Source: Oceanobacter mangrovi (lineage in GTDB: Bacteria > Pseudomonadota > Gammaproteobacteria > Pseudomonadales > Oceanobacteraceae). Taken from it: a DNA stretch of 64,000 nucleotides. The stretch spans positions 248,001 to 312,000 of the forward strand of contig NZ_JAHXZR010000003.1 of the NCBI RefSeq assembly GCF_019740315.1, in the 5' to 3' direction. This document shows, one piece after another, positions 51,030-59,066 of this stretch (position 1 is its first letter; the number at the start of each line of letters is the position of its first letter). The notes beneath the pieces were generated by a model. That model saw only the letters and a program-made list of their open reading frames with translations, had not been told where the DNA came from and searched no databases. The position numbers and the translations under genes were made by a program.

Positions 51030-52138
51030 GCTGATTGCTCCTCGGTGCTGTCAAGACGATAGCGGCTGGCCAGCTTCTGCAGCAGGGTGCGCCATTGTTG
51101 TCGTTCCGCTTCACCGTTCTGGCGTTGGCCAAACAGCAACGCCAGTTGCTGACCATGGCTGTCGTAGGCTTCCAGCGAACTGATGATGCCGTCACTGGTG
51201 GGTTTGCGAACCAGCCAGAGCGAGGCGATCTGGTCGGTGCTGGCGTGCAGGTTGAAGTCTCCGTCAAGAATATTGAACCAGGGCCCCAGCCGTTTGAGGT
51301 TATGCAGCGGGCCGGTGTGGATCTGAATACAACCGCGGTTGCCAACAAACACCATGATCGGCTGGCCGCTTTCGCGGGCACTTTCCAGGGCTTGTTCAAA
51401 GGCACTGGTGGCGAGCGGCACGGCATATTCTTCACCGATCACCTGATAGGCCGGAACTCGTGCAAGCTGGTGTTTTTTCAGCATCGCCTGGAAATGATGG
51501 ACGTCCTTGAGGTTTTGCCAGTCCTGCAACAGCGCCGCACTGTCGAGCCCGGCCGGGCTCGTCAGCAAGGATTCTTCGGCGCTGCTGGTGGTGACCAGCG
51601 AAGTGAGCTGATCGCCCGCACGAAACTGCTCAACCAGTTGCTGCCACTGCTGCATATCGGTGTTGTCGCGGGCATAAACCTTGTGCACCGCAGTGCCGCT
51701 GGCGTCAAAGAACTGCAGGCTGCGGCGGGGTGCTGCCGGGGTGTTGTTGATGACTTCAAAACCGAACACGAAGTGGTTAAGGAACAGCCGCAGGTCAATG
51801 GTGCCGAGTGCCAGCCCCATCTGGTGCTCGACCGGGCCATGCAGGGTCAGGTCTTTGAACTGGCCGGTTTTCTCATGAACCATGGCGTCATTGCGGGTCA
51901 GCACCATGACTTCACCGACCGCTTCGAGCTGTTTCATCAGTGGGCCAAATGGCCCTTGCAGCAGAGTCACTTGCTGTTGCTGGTCATCACCGGCACTGAT
52001 CTGGCTGGCCAGCAGCTCGGCTTCGCTGACGCCGAGCAGGTTGGCGGCATCACGAATGCGCAGTTTTGGCTGTTCATCAACCAGTTTGAGCCAGGCTTGC
52101 GCCAGTGGGAGTTCACTGAGGTTAATGGATGGGTTCAT
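51026..52138 (-). CDS. hmuS: Cytoplasmic heme-handling/degrading protein HmuS (HemS/ChuS)
   Basis: A 370-residue protein with the duplicated HemS fold. The N half shows ISAGDDQQQQVTLLQGPFGPLMKQLEAVGEVMVLTRNDAMVHEKTGQF, the C half VGNRGCIQIHTGPLHNLKRLGPWFNILDGDFNLHASTDQIASLWLVRKPT, matching the two repeats. HemS/ChuS proteins hold heme in the cytoplasm and some degrade it. The heme-ligand His is probably in the HASTDQ or MVHEKT region. It lies between hmuT and the HmuY-like gene. Confidence 0.93.
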   Translation of the reverse strand: MNPSINLSELPLAQAWLKLVDEQPKLRIRDAANLLGVSEAELLASQISAGDDQQQQVTLLQGPFGPLMKQLEAVGEVMVLTRNDAMVHEKTGQFKDLTLHGPVEHQMGLALGTIDLRLFLNHFVFGFEVINNTPAAPRRSLQFFDASGTAVHKVYARDNTDMQQWQQLVEQFRAGDQLTSLVTTSSAEESLLTSPAGLDSAALLQDWQNLKDVHHFQAMLKKHQLARVPAYQVIGEEYAVPLATSAFEQALESARESGQPIMVFVGNRGCIQIHTGPLHNLKRLGPWFNILDGDFNLHASTDQIASLWLVRKPTSDGIISSLEAYDSHGQQLALLFGQRQNGEAERQQWRTLLQKLASRYRLDSTEEQSA

Positions 52139-52143
52139 AAGGA

Positions 52144-53340
52144 TTACTCCGTGGCCAGTGAGCGGAAGCGCAGTTCCGGGCTGCCGGAATCGCCGAGGCT
52201 GTAGTAGTCGCTGATTTGCAGGGCGATCTGGTCACTGCTGTCATCGCTGCTGTCGAGGTCGATCAGGTAGGTACGGAAGTTGGGCCACAGCAAATGTGAA
52301 CTGGTCAGGTTGTATTCCCACCAGCTTTGCTCCGAGAACAGACCGGTGCTGCTGTCGGTGCTGTAGTGGCCGGAGATATCCGTGCTGTCGACCAAGGTAG
52401 CGCTGGTGTATTCGGCCAGCTCGGTGCTGTCGATGGGGCCAAACACAGCGGCACTGCCATCGCCATAGACGCCACCGTTGGTCCAGATATTCACCGCGTG
52501 GCTGCTGGCGTTGTACTCGTACATCCATTCCCAGTCGTCGCTGCTGTCACAGTCAACCGCGGCGCTACTGTCCAGATCGAGACAGATCAGGGTGCTGTCA
52601 GAGCTGCTGGCATCGTCGGCAAAGGTGGCGCTGAAGCTGTATTCCGTCTCGGCGAATTGCACGGTGTCGGCGGCCTGGGTGATATAGCTCAGCGAGATGC
52701 CAGTGGAGCCAACCGCCGTGATATAGACCCGGCTGTAAGTGGCGGCATCGGCATGACGTACCAGGTAGCCGACGCTGGTGTCGGCACTGATGGTGTGGGT
52801 GGTGAAATCGTACGCATACCAGTCGGTGGTGGCAGGTTCATAGGCATCGGCCTGATAGCTCAGGCTGCTGGTGTCATATACCACGCTGAGGGCGGCAGCT
52901 TCGGTATCGGCGTCGGCATTGGTGAATACCGAGGCAATGGCGTTGCCGTCGTCGTCGTAGAATTCATCCTGGGCATCTGCCAGCGCTGCCTGGACGTTAC
53001 CCGGGCCGGAATCACCGCCGTTGAGTTTGACGTTGTAGCGCTGCAGGGCGATATCCCACTCAGTGGAGGATGCCGCTTCTTCGTCGCTGAGGTCGAGGAC
53101 GGTTCCGGCGCTCAGGTCGATGTACTTCCAGCTGGAGTAGCTGGCGGAGTTGACCTGCAGCGTGGTGTAGTCGCTTTCAGTGTCTGTCGAAGTATCGGTG
53201 TCGGTATCCGTTGAGGTATCGGAGGCACTGTCGGTGCTGTCAGAATCACTGTCCGATCCGCAGCCGGTCAGAGCCAGGGTTGCCAGCAAGGCCAGTAGCA
53301 GGACGTTAGGTTCCGTGGTCAGGTTTACACGCGTTTTCAT
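52144..53340 (-). CDS. HmuY-like heme-binding lipoprotein with acidic Ser/Asp/Thr linker
   Basis: A 398-residue lipoprotein: signal peptide with lipobox LALTGC (Cys27), then a Ser/Asp/Thr stretch (residues 28-57) made of alternating SD and TD pairs. The rest fits the HmuY family: YSSWKYIDLSAGTVL, STEWDIALQRYNVKLNGGDSG near 90-110, and the closing WPNFRTYLIDLDSSDDSSDQIALQISDYYSLG. HmuY-type proteins take heme from host or environmental hemoproteins and give it to the TonB receptor. It is longer and far more acidic than Porphyromonas HmuY, and Asp/Ser-rich throughout, which fits a marine, salt-adapted surface protein. Confidence 0.8.
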   Translation of the reverse strand: MKTRVNLTTEPNVLLLALLATLALTGCGSDSDSDSTDSASDTSTDTDTDTSTDTESDYTTLQVNSASYSSWKYIDLSAGTVLDLSDEEAASSTEWDIALQRYNVKLNGGDSGPGNVQAALADAQDEFYDDDGNAIASVFTNADADTEAAALSVVYDTSSLSYQADAYEPATTDWYAYDFTTHTISADTSVGYLVRHADAATYSRVYITAVGSTGISLSYITQAADTVQFAETEYSFSATFADDASSSDSTLICLDLDSSAAVDCDSSDDWEWMYEYNASSHAVNIWTNGGVYGDGSAAVFGPIDSTELAEYTSATLVDSTDISGHYSTDSSTGLFSEQSWWEYNLTSSHLLWPNFRTYLIDLDSSDDSSDQIALQISDYYSLGDSGSPELRFRSLATE

Positions 53341-53397
53341 GGTGGTCTGGCTCCTCTATGTGATGGTTATTGCTGTTGTTGGTTGTGGCTGGTTGGC

Positions 53398-55545
53398 TTA
53401 ATAGCGCAGGTCAAATCCGGCGTAGATATAGCGCCCCTGGGTGGGACGGCGGTCATAGCTGTCATCACCTTCACGAACACTGTCGGTGAGGTTTTTGATG
53501 CCGGTGAACCAGCGTTGCTGGTGGCTGTACCAGAAACTGGTCAGGCTGGCAGTCAGGTCCCATTGCCAATAGCCCGGAGAGCGCTCGGTGGTACGATCAT
53601 CGGTGTTCACCGAGGAATAAAAGCTGCCTTGATATTCCGTCATCAGATTGAGGCTGAGACTGGCGGTCGGGTCCCACAGCCAGGCAATTTTGGCTTGCTG
53701 GCGGGAGCGATTGGGCAGTGGCAAATCTGCGCCCAGGTTCCAGGCATCGAGATAGCTGAAGGAAGCCCGCTGTTGCAGGTATCGGTTGAAACGCCACTGG
53801 GACGACAGCTCAAAGCCGCGAGTGCGGGCCCGATCAATATTGGCGTATTGGTAAATTACGACGTAGCTGCCATTGGAGGTATCGACGTCGCCACTGTCGA
53901 CGGCTTCAATCAGGTCGCCAATACGGTTCTGGAACGCCGACATCTCGACGTGCCAGCGCTGCTGGTCGCTGAGTGAAATGGATAGTTGGGTACTGCGCGA
54001 TTGTTCTGGTTGCAGATCGGGGTTGCCGATCACCTTGTAGCCATAAATGCTGTGATCGAATTCGTAATAGCGTTCTTTCAGGTTACCGACCCGATAGCCC
54101 ATTCCCAGACTCTGGCGGGTTTGCAGTTGCCAGCCGTTGTTCAGGGGCCAGCTTTGGCGGCTGCTGAGCGTGGGGGCGAGATGGTTGCCAAAGTCGCTGT
54201 CGCGTTGTAGCCGCAGTCCCAGGCCAAGATCAAACTCCTGGTCGCCGTGTTTGAAAGACAGGGTCGACTGACTGAAAACATCGGTGCTGCTGCGATTGCC
54301 TGCGACTTCGCCAGAACTCAGTTCCAGCAAATCGTCGCCGATATCCGTATAGGTGACGCTGTCGGTGACGACGACACCATCAGAGCCATCATCCTCATCG
54401 GTGGCGTAGTCGGCGAGGTCGCCCAGCTTGAGTTGGCGTTTATGCTGGGTGATGTCCTCATGGAAATATTCGATTCCGGCAACCAGGTTCAGGGTTGGCC
54501 CCCTGGACAGGCTCAACAGATCATCCAGCGAAGCCCATTCGAGACTGGCTTTCTGCTGGCGGTAATGCGCCTTACGTTCTAACAAGCCTGCCAGAATGCT
54601 GCTGTCGCGATTGCGTTGCAGGGTGGCATCCTGTTGTTGCTCGGCCAGCAGCGCTAATGACCAACGGCCACTGTTGGTATTCTGATGGCTGCTCAGATCA
54701 AGGCGGCGACGAACCAGATCTTCGTGTTTATTGACGGTTTCGCTCAGGCGCTGTTGTAAATCTTCCAGATAGTGCTGAAAACCAACACGAACACCGCCGT
54801 TGTCAAGCCGATTGCTGTTCCAGTCATAGCCGATGCTGGCGCCAGAATTGGTTTTACTGCCGCCAAAGCCGTTGGAGGCATAGGTATCCGGGTTAAAGTC
54901 TGTTTCGGAGCTGCGGCGCTGGTCGCTGCTGATCTGGCCATTCCAGCCACCCCATTGCCCTGCGGCGCTGGCGAGATAATGGCGTTGTGGGGCCAGGCCG
55001 TCGCTGAGTTCATCATCGCCATAGCTGCCGAACTCGCCCAGCAATCGCAGCCGGGAGGGATCTTCGTTGGTAATAATGTTAACAACCCCGCCCATGGCGG
55101 CACTGCCATACAGCGACGACGTGGCACCGGGCACAATTTCAATGCGATCGACATCCAGTGCAGACAGCTGCGTCACGTCTACGGTGGAGCCGGTTGTCGC
55201 TGAGACGGGCTGGCCATTCACCAGTACCAATACCCGATCTCCGTTAAAGCCTTGCAGCTGAACTTCCTTGCCGGTCTTGCCATGAATCTCACGTAGTTGC
55301 AGGCCAGGTACCAGTCGCAGGGCTTCAGCAAGATCACGGCTTTGCATCCGTTCGATGGTGTCGCTGTCGAGTATCTGGGTACGCATGGTGGTATCCGCGA
55401 GCGGTTGCGGCACCCGGCTGGCTGTGACAACCATGGTTTCGATGTGAATAGGGTTCCCGTCGACCATTGACGTTGTCCCGGCCTGGACTTGGGTCAGGCT
55501 GGTTACGAGCAAGGTTCCGGCGTACAGCTGCCAAGGTTTAAGCAC
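53398..55545 (-). CDS. TonB-dependent heme receptor (HmuR-like)
   Basis: A 715-residue outer-membrane receptor, first gene of the heme operon. Signal peptide to about residue 22 (VQA). TonB box/plug: IHIETMVVTASRVPQPLADTTMRTQILDSDTIERMQSRDL, VELQGFNGDRVLVLVNGQPV, and VDRIEIVPGATSSLYGSAAMGGVVNIIT. The barrel has YRVGNLKERYYEFDHSIYGYKVIGNPDLQPEQS, the heme-receptor NPDL motif with YRVG before it. The C terminus is AGFDLRY. With HmuY-like protein and HmuTUV it imports heme. A Fur-like box lies 17 bases before its ATG. Confidence 0.92.
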   Translation of the reverse strand: MLKPWQLYAGTLLVTSLTQVQAGTTSMVDGNPIHIETMVVTASRVPQPLADTTMRTQILDSDTIERMQSRDLAEALRLVPGLQLREIHGKTGKEVQLQGFNGDRVLVLVNGQPVSATTGSTVDVTQLSALDVDRIEIVPGATSSLYGSAAMGGVVNIITNEDPSRLRLLGEFGSYGDDELSDGLAPQRHYLASAAGQWGGWNGQISSDQRRSSETDFNPDTYASNGFGGSKTNSGASIGYDWNSNRLDNGGVRVGFQHYLEDLQQRLSETVNKHEDLVRRRLDLSSHQNTNSGRWSLALLAEQQQDATLQRNRDSSILAGLLERKAHYRQQKASLEWASLDDLLSLSRGPTLNLVAGIEYFHEDITQHKRQLKLGDLADYATDEDDGSDGVVVTDSVTYTDIGDDLLELSSGEVAGNRSSTDVFSQSTLSFKHGDQEFDLGLGLRLQRDSDFGNHLAPTLSSRQSWPLNNGWQLQTRQSLGMGYRVGNLKERYYEFDHSIYGYKVIGNPDLQPEQSRSTQLSISLSDQQRWHVEMSAFQNRIGDLIEAVDSGDVDTSNGSYVVIYQYANIDRARTRGFELSSQWRFNRYLQQRASFSYLDAWNLGADLPLPNRSRQQAKIAWLWDPTASLSLNLMTEYQGSFYSSVNTDDRTTERSPGYWQWDLTASLTSFWYSHQQRWFTGIKNLTDSVREGDDSYDRRPTQGRYIYAGFDLRY

Positions 55546-55561
55546 TCACAACCCCATATTT

Positions 55562-55580
55562 GTAAATGATAATTGTTATT
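55562..55580 (-). promoter_or_regulatory. Fur box upstream of the heme operon
   Basis: GTAAATGATAATTGTTATT matches the 19-base Fur consensus GATAATGATAATCATTATC at 14 positions and lies 17 bases before the receptor start. A second, weaker A/T site, TGAAAATAATTCTTATTTGA, is at 55611-55630. Iron-controlled expression is therefore likely. Confidence 0.8.
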
Positions 55581-55847
55581 ATTTAAATGGCATTGGTTGT
55601 CTTGTGTCAATGAAAATAATTCTTATTTGATAGGGTTGTCATTTTTTGTGGGCGGGAAGAATGACCAGCGACTGATGGGAGGGGGGAGATACATCTGGAT
55701 TTCGGCGCAAGCGGCTGCTGCAGAGGCGGTACGGGAATACTGATATGTGAAGCCCGGGTGTTGGAGGACGGGTGTTGGAAGACGGATGTTCGGGATAACG
55801 GTGGATTCAAGCTGATCCGGAGCGGTGAACAGGAAGTTCACAGCCAT

Positions 55848-55871
55848 AAAAAAGCCACCGCAAGCGGTGGC
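55848..55871 (-). terminator. Terminator of the polyamine binding-protein gene
   Basis: On the minus strand GCCACCGC and GCGGTGGC form a perfect 8-bp stem with a 2-base loop, followed by TTTTTT. It lies 42 bases after the stop of the gene at 55913. Confidence 0.9.
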
Positions 55872-55912
55872 AACACGAGAATGCCGACGTCCGTCGACAT
55901 GACTGGAACTGT

Positions 55913-57037
55913 TTAACGACCGGTTTTGATATCCGACCAGGTGCGGTTACGGACGCGGGCGATTTTTGGATCTTCCTCATCAGAGACGAACAGCTTGTCC
56001 ATCACATCGTCTGTTGGGTAAATCGCCGGGTCTGAGGTAATTTCCTCATCCACCATGTCTTTGGAAGCCGGCGTTGGGTTGGCGTACCAGACATAGTTGG
56101 TAATGTCGGCGATCACATCCGGGCGCAGCAGGTAGTTGATGAATTTGTGGGCCGCTTCCGGGTGTTTGGCATCGGCCGGGATCATCAGCATGTCGAACCA
56201 GACTTCTGAACCTTCTTTCGGGATCACGTAGGAAACCTCGACGCCGTTATCCGCTTCTTCAGCGTTGGCGGCAGCCTGGAATACGTCACCGGAGAAACCG
56301 ACCGCGACGCAGATATCACCGTTGGCAAGGTCACTGATGTAGCCGGACGAGGTGAACTGTTTGACGTATGGGCGTACCGCTCGCAAAGTGTTGGAAGCAA
56401 GACTGTCGTCCTTGAATTCCTTGACCGATTTGGTGTTCGGATCAATGCCCTTGTAGAGCATGGTGAACGGATACATTTCATCGGAGGAGTCGAGGAAGGT
56501 AACTCCGCACTTGGCCAGCTTCTTCATGTTTTCCGGTTCAAATACCACCGCCCAGCTGTCGATCGGCGTGTCTTCACCGAGTGCTTCGGCGACCAGTGCC
56601 GGGTTGTAGCCCAGCCCGGTGGTACCCCACAGATAAGGTACGCCGTACTGGTTGCCCGGGTCTTTTTTGGCCAGTCGTGACATCAGGCCCGGATCAAGAT
56701 TCTTGAGGTTCGGCAGTTGCTTTTTATCCAGCTGGCGGAAGATGCCGGCCTTGATCTGCAGTGCCATAAAGTTGGAGGTTGGCACCACCAGGTCGAAGCC
56801 GGTGTTACCCGCCAGCAGCTTGCCTTCAAGGGCTTCGTTGCTGTCGTAAACGTCGTAGTTGACCTTGATGCCGAACTCTTTTTCAAAGTTGGCGATGGTT
56901 TCTTCACCGATGTAGTCAGACCAGTTGTAGAAGTTGAGAACCGCTTCTTCAGCATGGGTAACCGGAGCAACAACTGCGGCAGTCATCAGGGCAGTTGCAG
57001 CGAGTTTCTTTATCTGTGGAAAGATGCTTGTAGTCAT
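55913..57037 (-). CDS. Polyamine ABC transporter substrate-binding protein (PotF/SpuD type)
   Basis: A 374-residue binding protein. The start at 57037 gives MTTSIFPQIKKLAATALMTAAVVAPVTHA, a normal signal peptide, with AAGG before the ATG; an ATG at 57052 lacks a ribosome site. The mature part has LNFYNWSDYIGEETIANFEKEFGIKVNYDVYDSNEALEGKLLAG, YGVPYLWGTTGLGYNP, and SEVWFDMLMIPADAKHPEAAHKFINYLLRP, the putrescine/spermidine class. It is closer to classic SpuD/PotF than the protein at 46955. It lies just after the gamma-glutamylputrescine synthetase gene, on the same strand, so uptake and breakdown are linked. No permease genes are in view. Confidence 0.9.
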   Translation of the reverse strand: MTTSIFPQIKKLAATALMTAAVVAPVTHAEEAVLNFYNWSDYIGEETIANFEKEFGIKVNYDVYDSNEALEGKLLAGNTGFDLVVPTSNFMALQIKAGIFRQLDKKQLPNLKNLDPGLMSRLAKKDPGNQYGVPYLWGTTGLGYNPALVAEALGEDTPIDSWAVVFEPENMKKLAKCGVTFLDSSDEMYPFTMLYKGIDPNTKSVKEFKDDSLASNTLRAVRPYVKQFTSSGYISDLANGDICVAVGFSGDVFQAAANAEEADNGVEVSYVIPKEGSEVWFDMLMIPADAKHPEAAHKFINYLLRPDVIADITNYVWYANPTPASKDMVDEEITSDPAIYPTDDVMDKLFVSDEEDPKIARVRNRTWSDIKTGR

Positions 57038-57186
57038 GTTGCTTGCCTTCATGTGAGTGTCGTCGGCCGGGTACTGCTTGCACACCAGCCGGATTTCCAT
57101 GGCCCTGAGGGACCTGTTGCTTGCAGCTGGCAATCATCGACTGCAACAGCCGGTTACCAGCGGGTCTGGGCGGTGAGCGAAGACCC

Positions 57187-57236
57187 AAAACCGGTTTTGC
57201 AGGCCGAACGAAACCCCTGCCACCTTGCGGTGGCAG
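57187..57236. promoter_or_regulatory. Short palindromes between puuA-like and binding-protein genes
   Basis: A 12-base palindrome AAAACCGGTTTT (57187-57198) resembles the arms of the operators at 58860 and 58961. Next to it, CTGCCACC-ttgc-GGTGGCAG (57218-57236) is a probable terminator-like hairpin after the synthetase gene. Confidence 0.4.
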
Positions 57237-57268
57237 TTGCAAAACCAGGGTGGAGCGGGATTAAACGC

Positions 57269-58618
57269 TTATACGTTCATCAGCAGGAACTCACGTTCCC
57301 AGGAGCTGATAACACGGTTAAAGGTTTCGAACTCGGCGCGTTTGACGCCGATATAGGCTTTGACGAAATGCGGGCCAATCACTTCCTGCAATTCTTCACA
57401 GTCTTCCAGCAGCCGCAGGGCTTCTTCGAGCGTGCGGGATACTTCGACGGTGTCGCCTTCTTCGGCCGCCAGACCATCGGTCGGCGAGCTTGGTTTGATC
57501 TTCATCTTCATACCCAGATAACCGCAAGCCAGACTGGCAGCAATGGCCAGATAAGGGTTGGTATCTGCGCCGGGGAAGCGGTTTTCGATACGGGTCGCAC
57601 GCAGCGGCGCGTGTGGTGCACGCAAACCGGCAGTGCGGTTATCGATGCCCCACTTGAAGTTCACCGGTGCGGCGTTCTCAGGCACAAACCGACGATAGGA
57701 GTTGACGTTCGGGGCGTAGAACGGAATCGCCGCCGGAGTAAAACGCTGCAGACCACCCATATAGTGGTAGAAGGCGTCGGAGAACTCGCCTTCCTGCTGG
57801 CCGGCAAAAATATTCTCGCCAGTGGTAACGTCGACCAGACTCTGGTGCAGGTGCATCGAGCTGCCCGGTTCGTTTTTCATCGGCTTGGCCATAAACGTGG
57901 CGTACATATCGTGCTTCAGCGCCACTTCACGCAGTGTGCGTTTGAATACGAACACCTGGTCGGCCAGGCTGAGGGCATCGCCGTGGAGGAAGTTAATCTC
58001 CATCTGTGCCGCACCGGATTCGTGAATCAGGGTATCAACGTCCAGCCCCAGCACTTCACAGTAGGCATAGAGGGTGTCGATTACCGGATTGAATTCGTTG
58101 GCAGCGTCGATGCTGTAGGACTGGCGAGCGCTTTCACGACGGCCAGAACGCCCGGTGGCTGGCTTCAGCTCATAGTCCGGGTCGATGTTTTTCTGCACCA
58201 GATAGAACTCTACTTCCGGTGCAATGATCGGCTTCAGGCCTTCGTCTTCGTACAGCTTCAATACCCGACGCAGTACGGCTCGGCTCGACAGCGGATGCGG
58301 AATACCGCTGGGTGCATAACAGTCGTTGATCACCAGCGCGGTTGGCTCGTCGGCCCAGGGCACAATTCGCATGGTGCTGGGGTCGGGCGACAGAATCATG
58401 TCGCGGTCGTTGGAGTCGACCAGTTCATAGTGGTTGGCAGCCCAGTCGCCGGTAACCGTCTGCACCAGCAGGGTTTCGGGGATCTTGCCGCCATTTTCCG
58501 CCAGGAATTTGCGGGTAGGGTAAAACTTGCCTCGGGCATTCCCGGTCATGTCCGGGAAAGTGGATTCCACTTCAGTAATGCCATTTTCATTCAGAAAGCT
58601 CTCAACGGCTTCCAACAT
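57269..58618 (-). CDS. puuA: Glutamate-putrescine ligase (gamma-glutamylputrescine synthetase)
   Basis: A 449-residue glutamine-synthetase-fold enzyme of the PuuA/SpuI branch. Visible are TFPDMTGNARGKFYPTRKF in the N domain, APEVEFYL (metal Glu), ESGAAQMEINFLHGDAL, FMAKPMKNEPGSSMHLHQSL (ATP/substrate His), NSYRRFVPENAAPVNFKWG and RIENRFPGADTNPYLAIAASLACG. It ligates glutamate to putrescine or other polyamines, first step of the gamma-glutamyl route. The gene is divergent from puuB with 448 bases of operator-rich DNA between. Other polyamines may be the true substrate, as shown for SpuI-type enzymes. Confidence 0.88.
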   Translation of the reverse strand: MLEAVESFLNENGITEVESTFPDMTGNARGKFYPTRKFLAENGGKIPETLLVQTVTGDWAANHYELVDSNDRDMILSPDPSTMRIVPWADEPTALVINDCYAPSGIPHPLSSRAVLRRVLKLYEDEGLKPIIAPEVEFYLVQKNIDPDYELKPATGRSGRRESARQSYSIDAANEFNPVIDTLYAYCEVLGLDVDTLIHESGAAQMEINFLHGDALSLADQVFVFKRTLREVALKHDMYATFMAKPMKNEPGSSMHLHQSLVDVTTGENIFAGQQEGEFSDAFYHYMGGLQRFTPAAIPFYAPNVNSYRRFVPENAAPVNFKWGIDNRTAGLRAPHAPLRATRIENRFPGADTNPYLAIAASLACGYLGMKMKIKPSSPTDGLAAEEGDTVEVSRTLEEALRLLEDCEELQEVIGPHFVKAYIGVKRAEFETFNRVISSWEREFLLMNV

Positions 58619-58859
58619 AAATCACCTGTTTAGTTTGCATGGGTCACGAGCCGGGCTGGCGCGCTGGTTTCAGCTGATCCGTATAGGCCATGGAATTATA
58701 GGCCCTGACAGGCTGTTGATTGTCTATCTGCGTTGCCCTGTTTTTTTACTCCAGGTGCCTCGAAAACAAAAATCAACGGCCTGTCACACGCTCAGAGAAA
58801 CATGACTCGGTTTCTGGCCCTTGCTGAGGGAGTCTCTTGTGAGACTCTTTGCAAAGACC

Positions 58860-58883
58860 AAAACCGAAGCATGATTCGGTTTT
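58860..58883. promoter_or_regulatory. Operator A of puuA/puuB, AAAACCGAA-N6-TTCGGTTTT
   Basis: Perfect 9-bp inverted arms AAAACCGAA and TTCGGTTTT around GCATGA. Same arms and spacing as operator B, 101 bases away centre to centre. Confidence 0.85.
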
Positions 58884-58960
58884 TAAGTTAATCACAGTCC
58901 CGATAAAGGTCAATATAAAACGCACTGATTTGCTCAAATTGACCACCTTGTTCATACTTA

Positions 58961-58984
58961 AAAACCGAACTATCATTCGGTTTT
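58961..58984. promoter_or_regulatory. Operator B of puuA/puuB, AAAACCGAA-N6-TTCGGTTTT
   Basis: Perfect 9-bp inverted arms around CTATCA. It is 83 bases before the puuB start. A dimeric regulator such as the TetR protein at 60417 or the XRE-cupin protein at 62126 is the likely binder. Confidence 0.85.
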
Positions 58985-59066
58985 ATGAAATCTCAAAGAC
59001 TGTTTGAGGGTTGTTGGTTTGATCAAGTTTGAATCTTTTGGCGTTTAACGCTGTGGAGGGTGCCGC

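Larger units (their letters stand above)
58619..59066. other. Divergent puuA/puuB control region
   Basis: 448 bases with no gene. It carries two nearly identical 24-base palindromes (58860-58883 and 58961-58984) and a half-site (58806-58814). Promoters for both genes must be here. The spacer motif CATGA recurs in two of the three sites. Confidence 0.7.

Noticed and set aside
51035-52204. 389-codon frame antisense to hmuS
   Set aside because: hmuS has both HemS repeats intact; the antisense product has no motif.
56717-58633. 638-codon open frame antisense across the puuA and binding-protein genes
   Set aside because: Spans two well-supported genes and their gap in the opposite frame; no motif, signal or ribosome site. 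A shadow frame despite its length.
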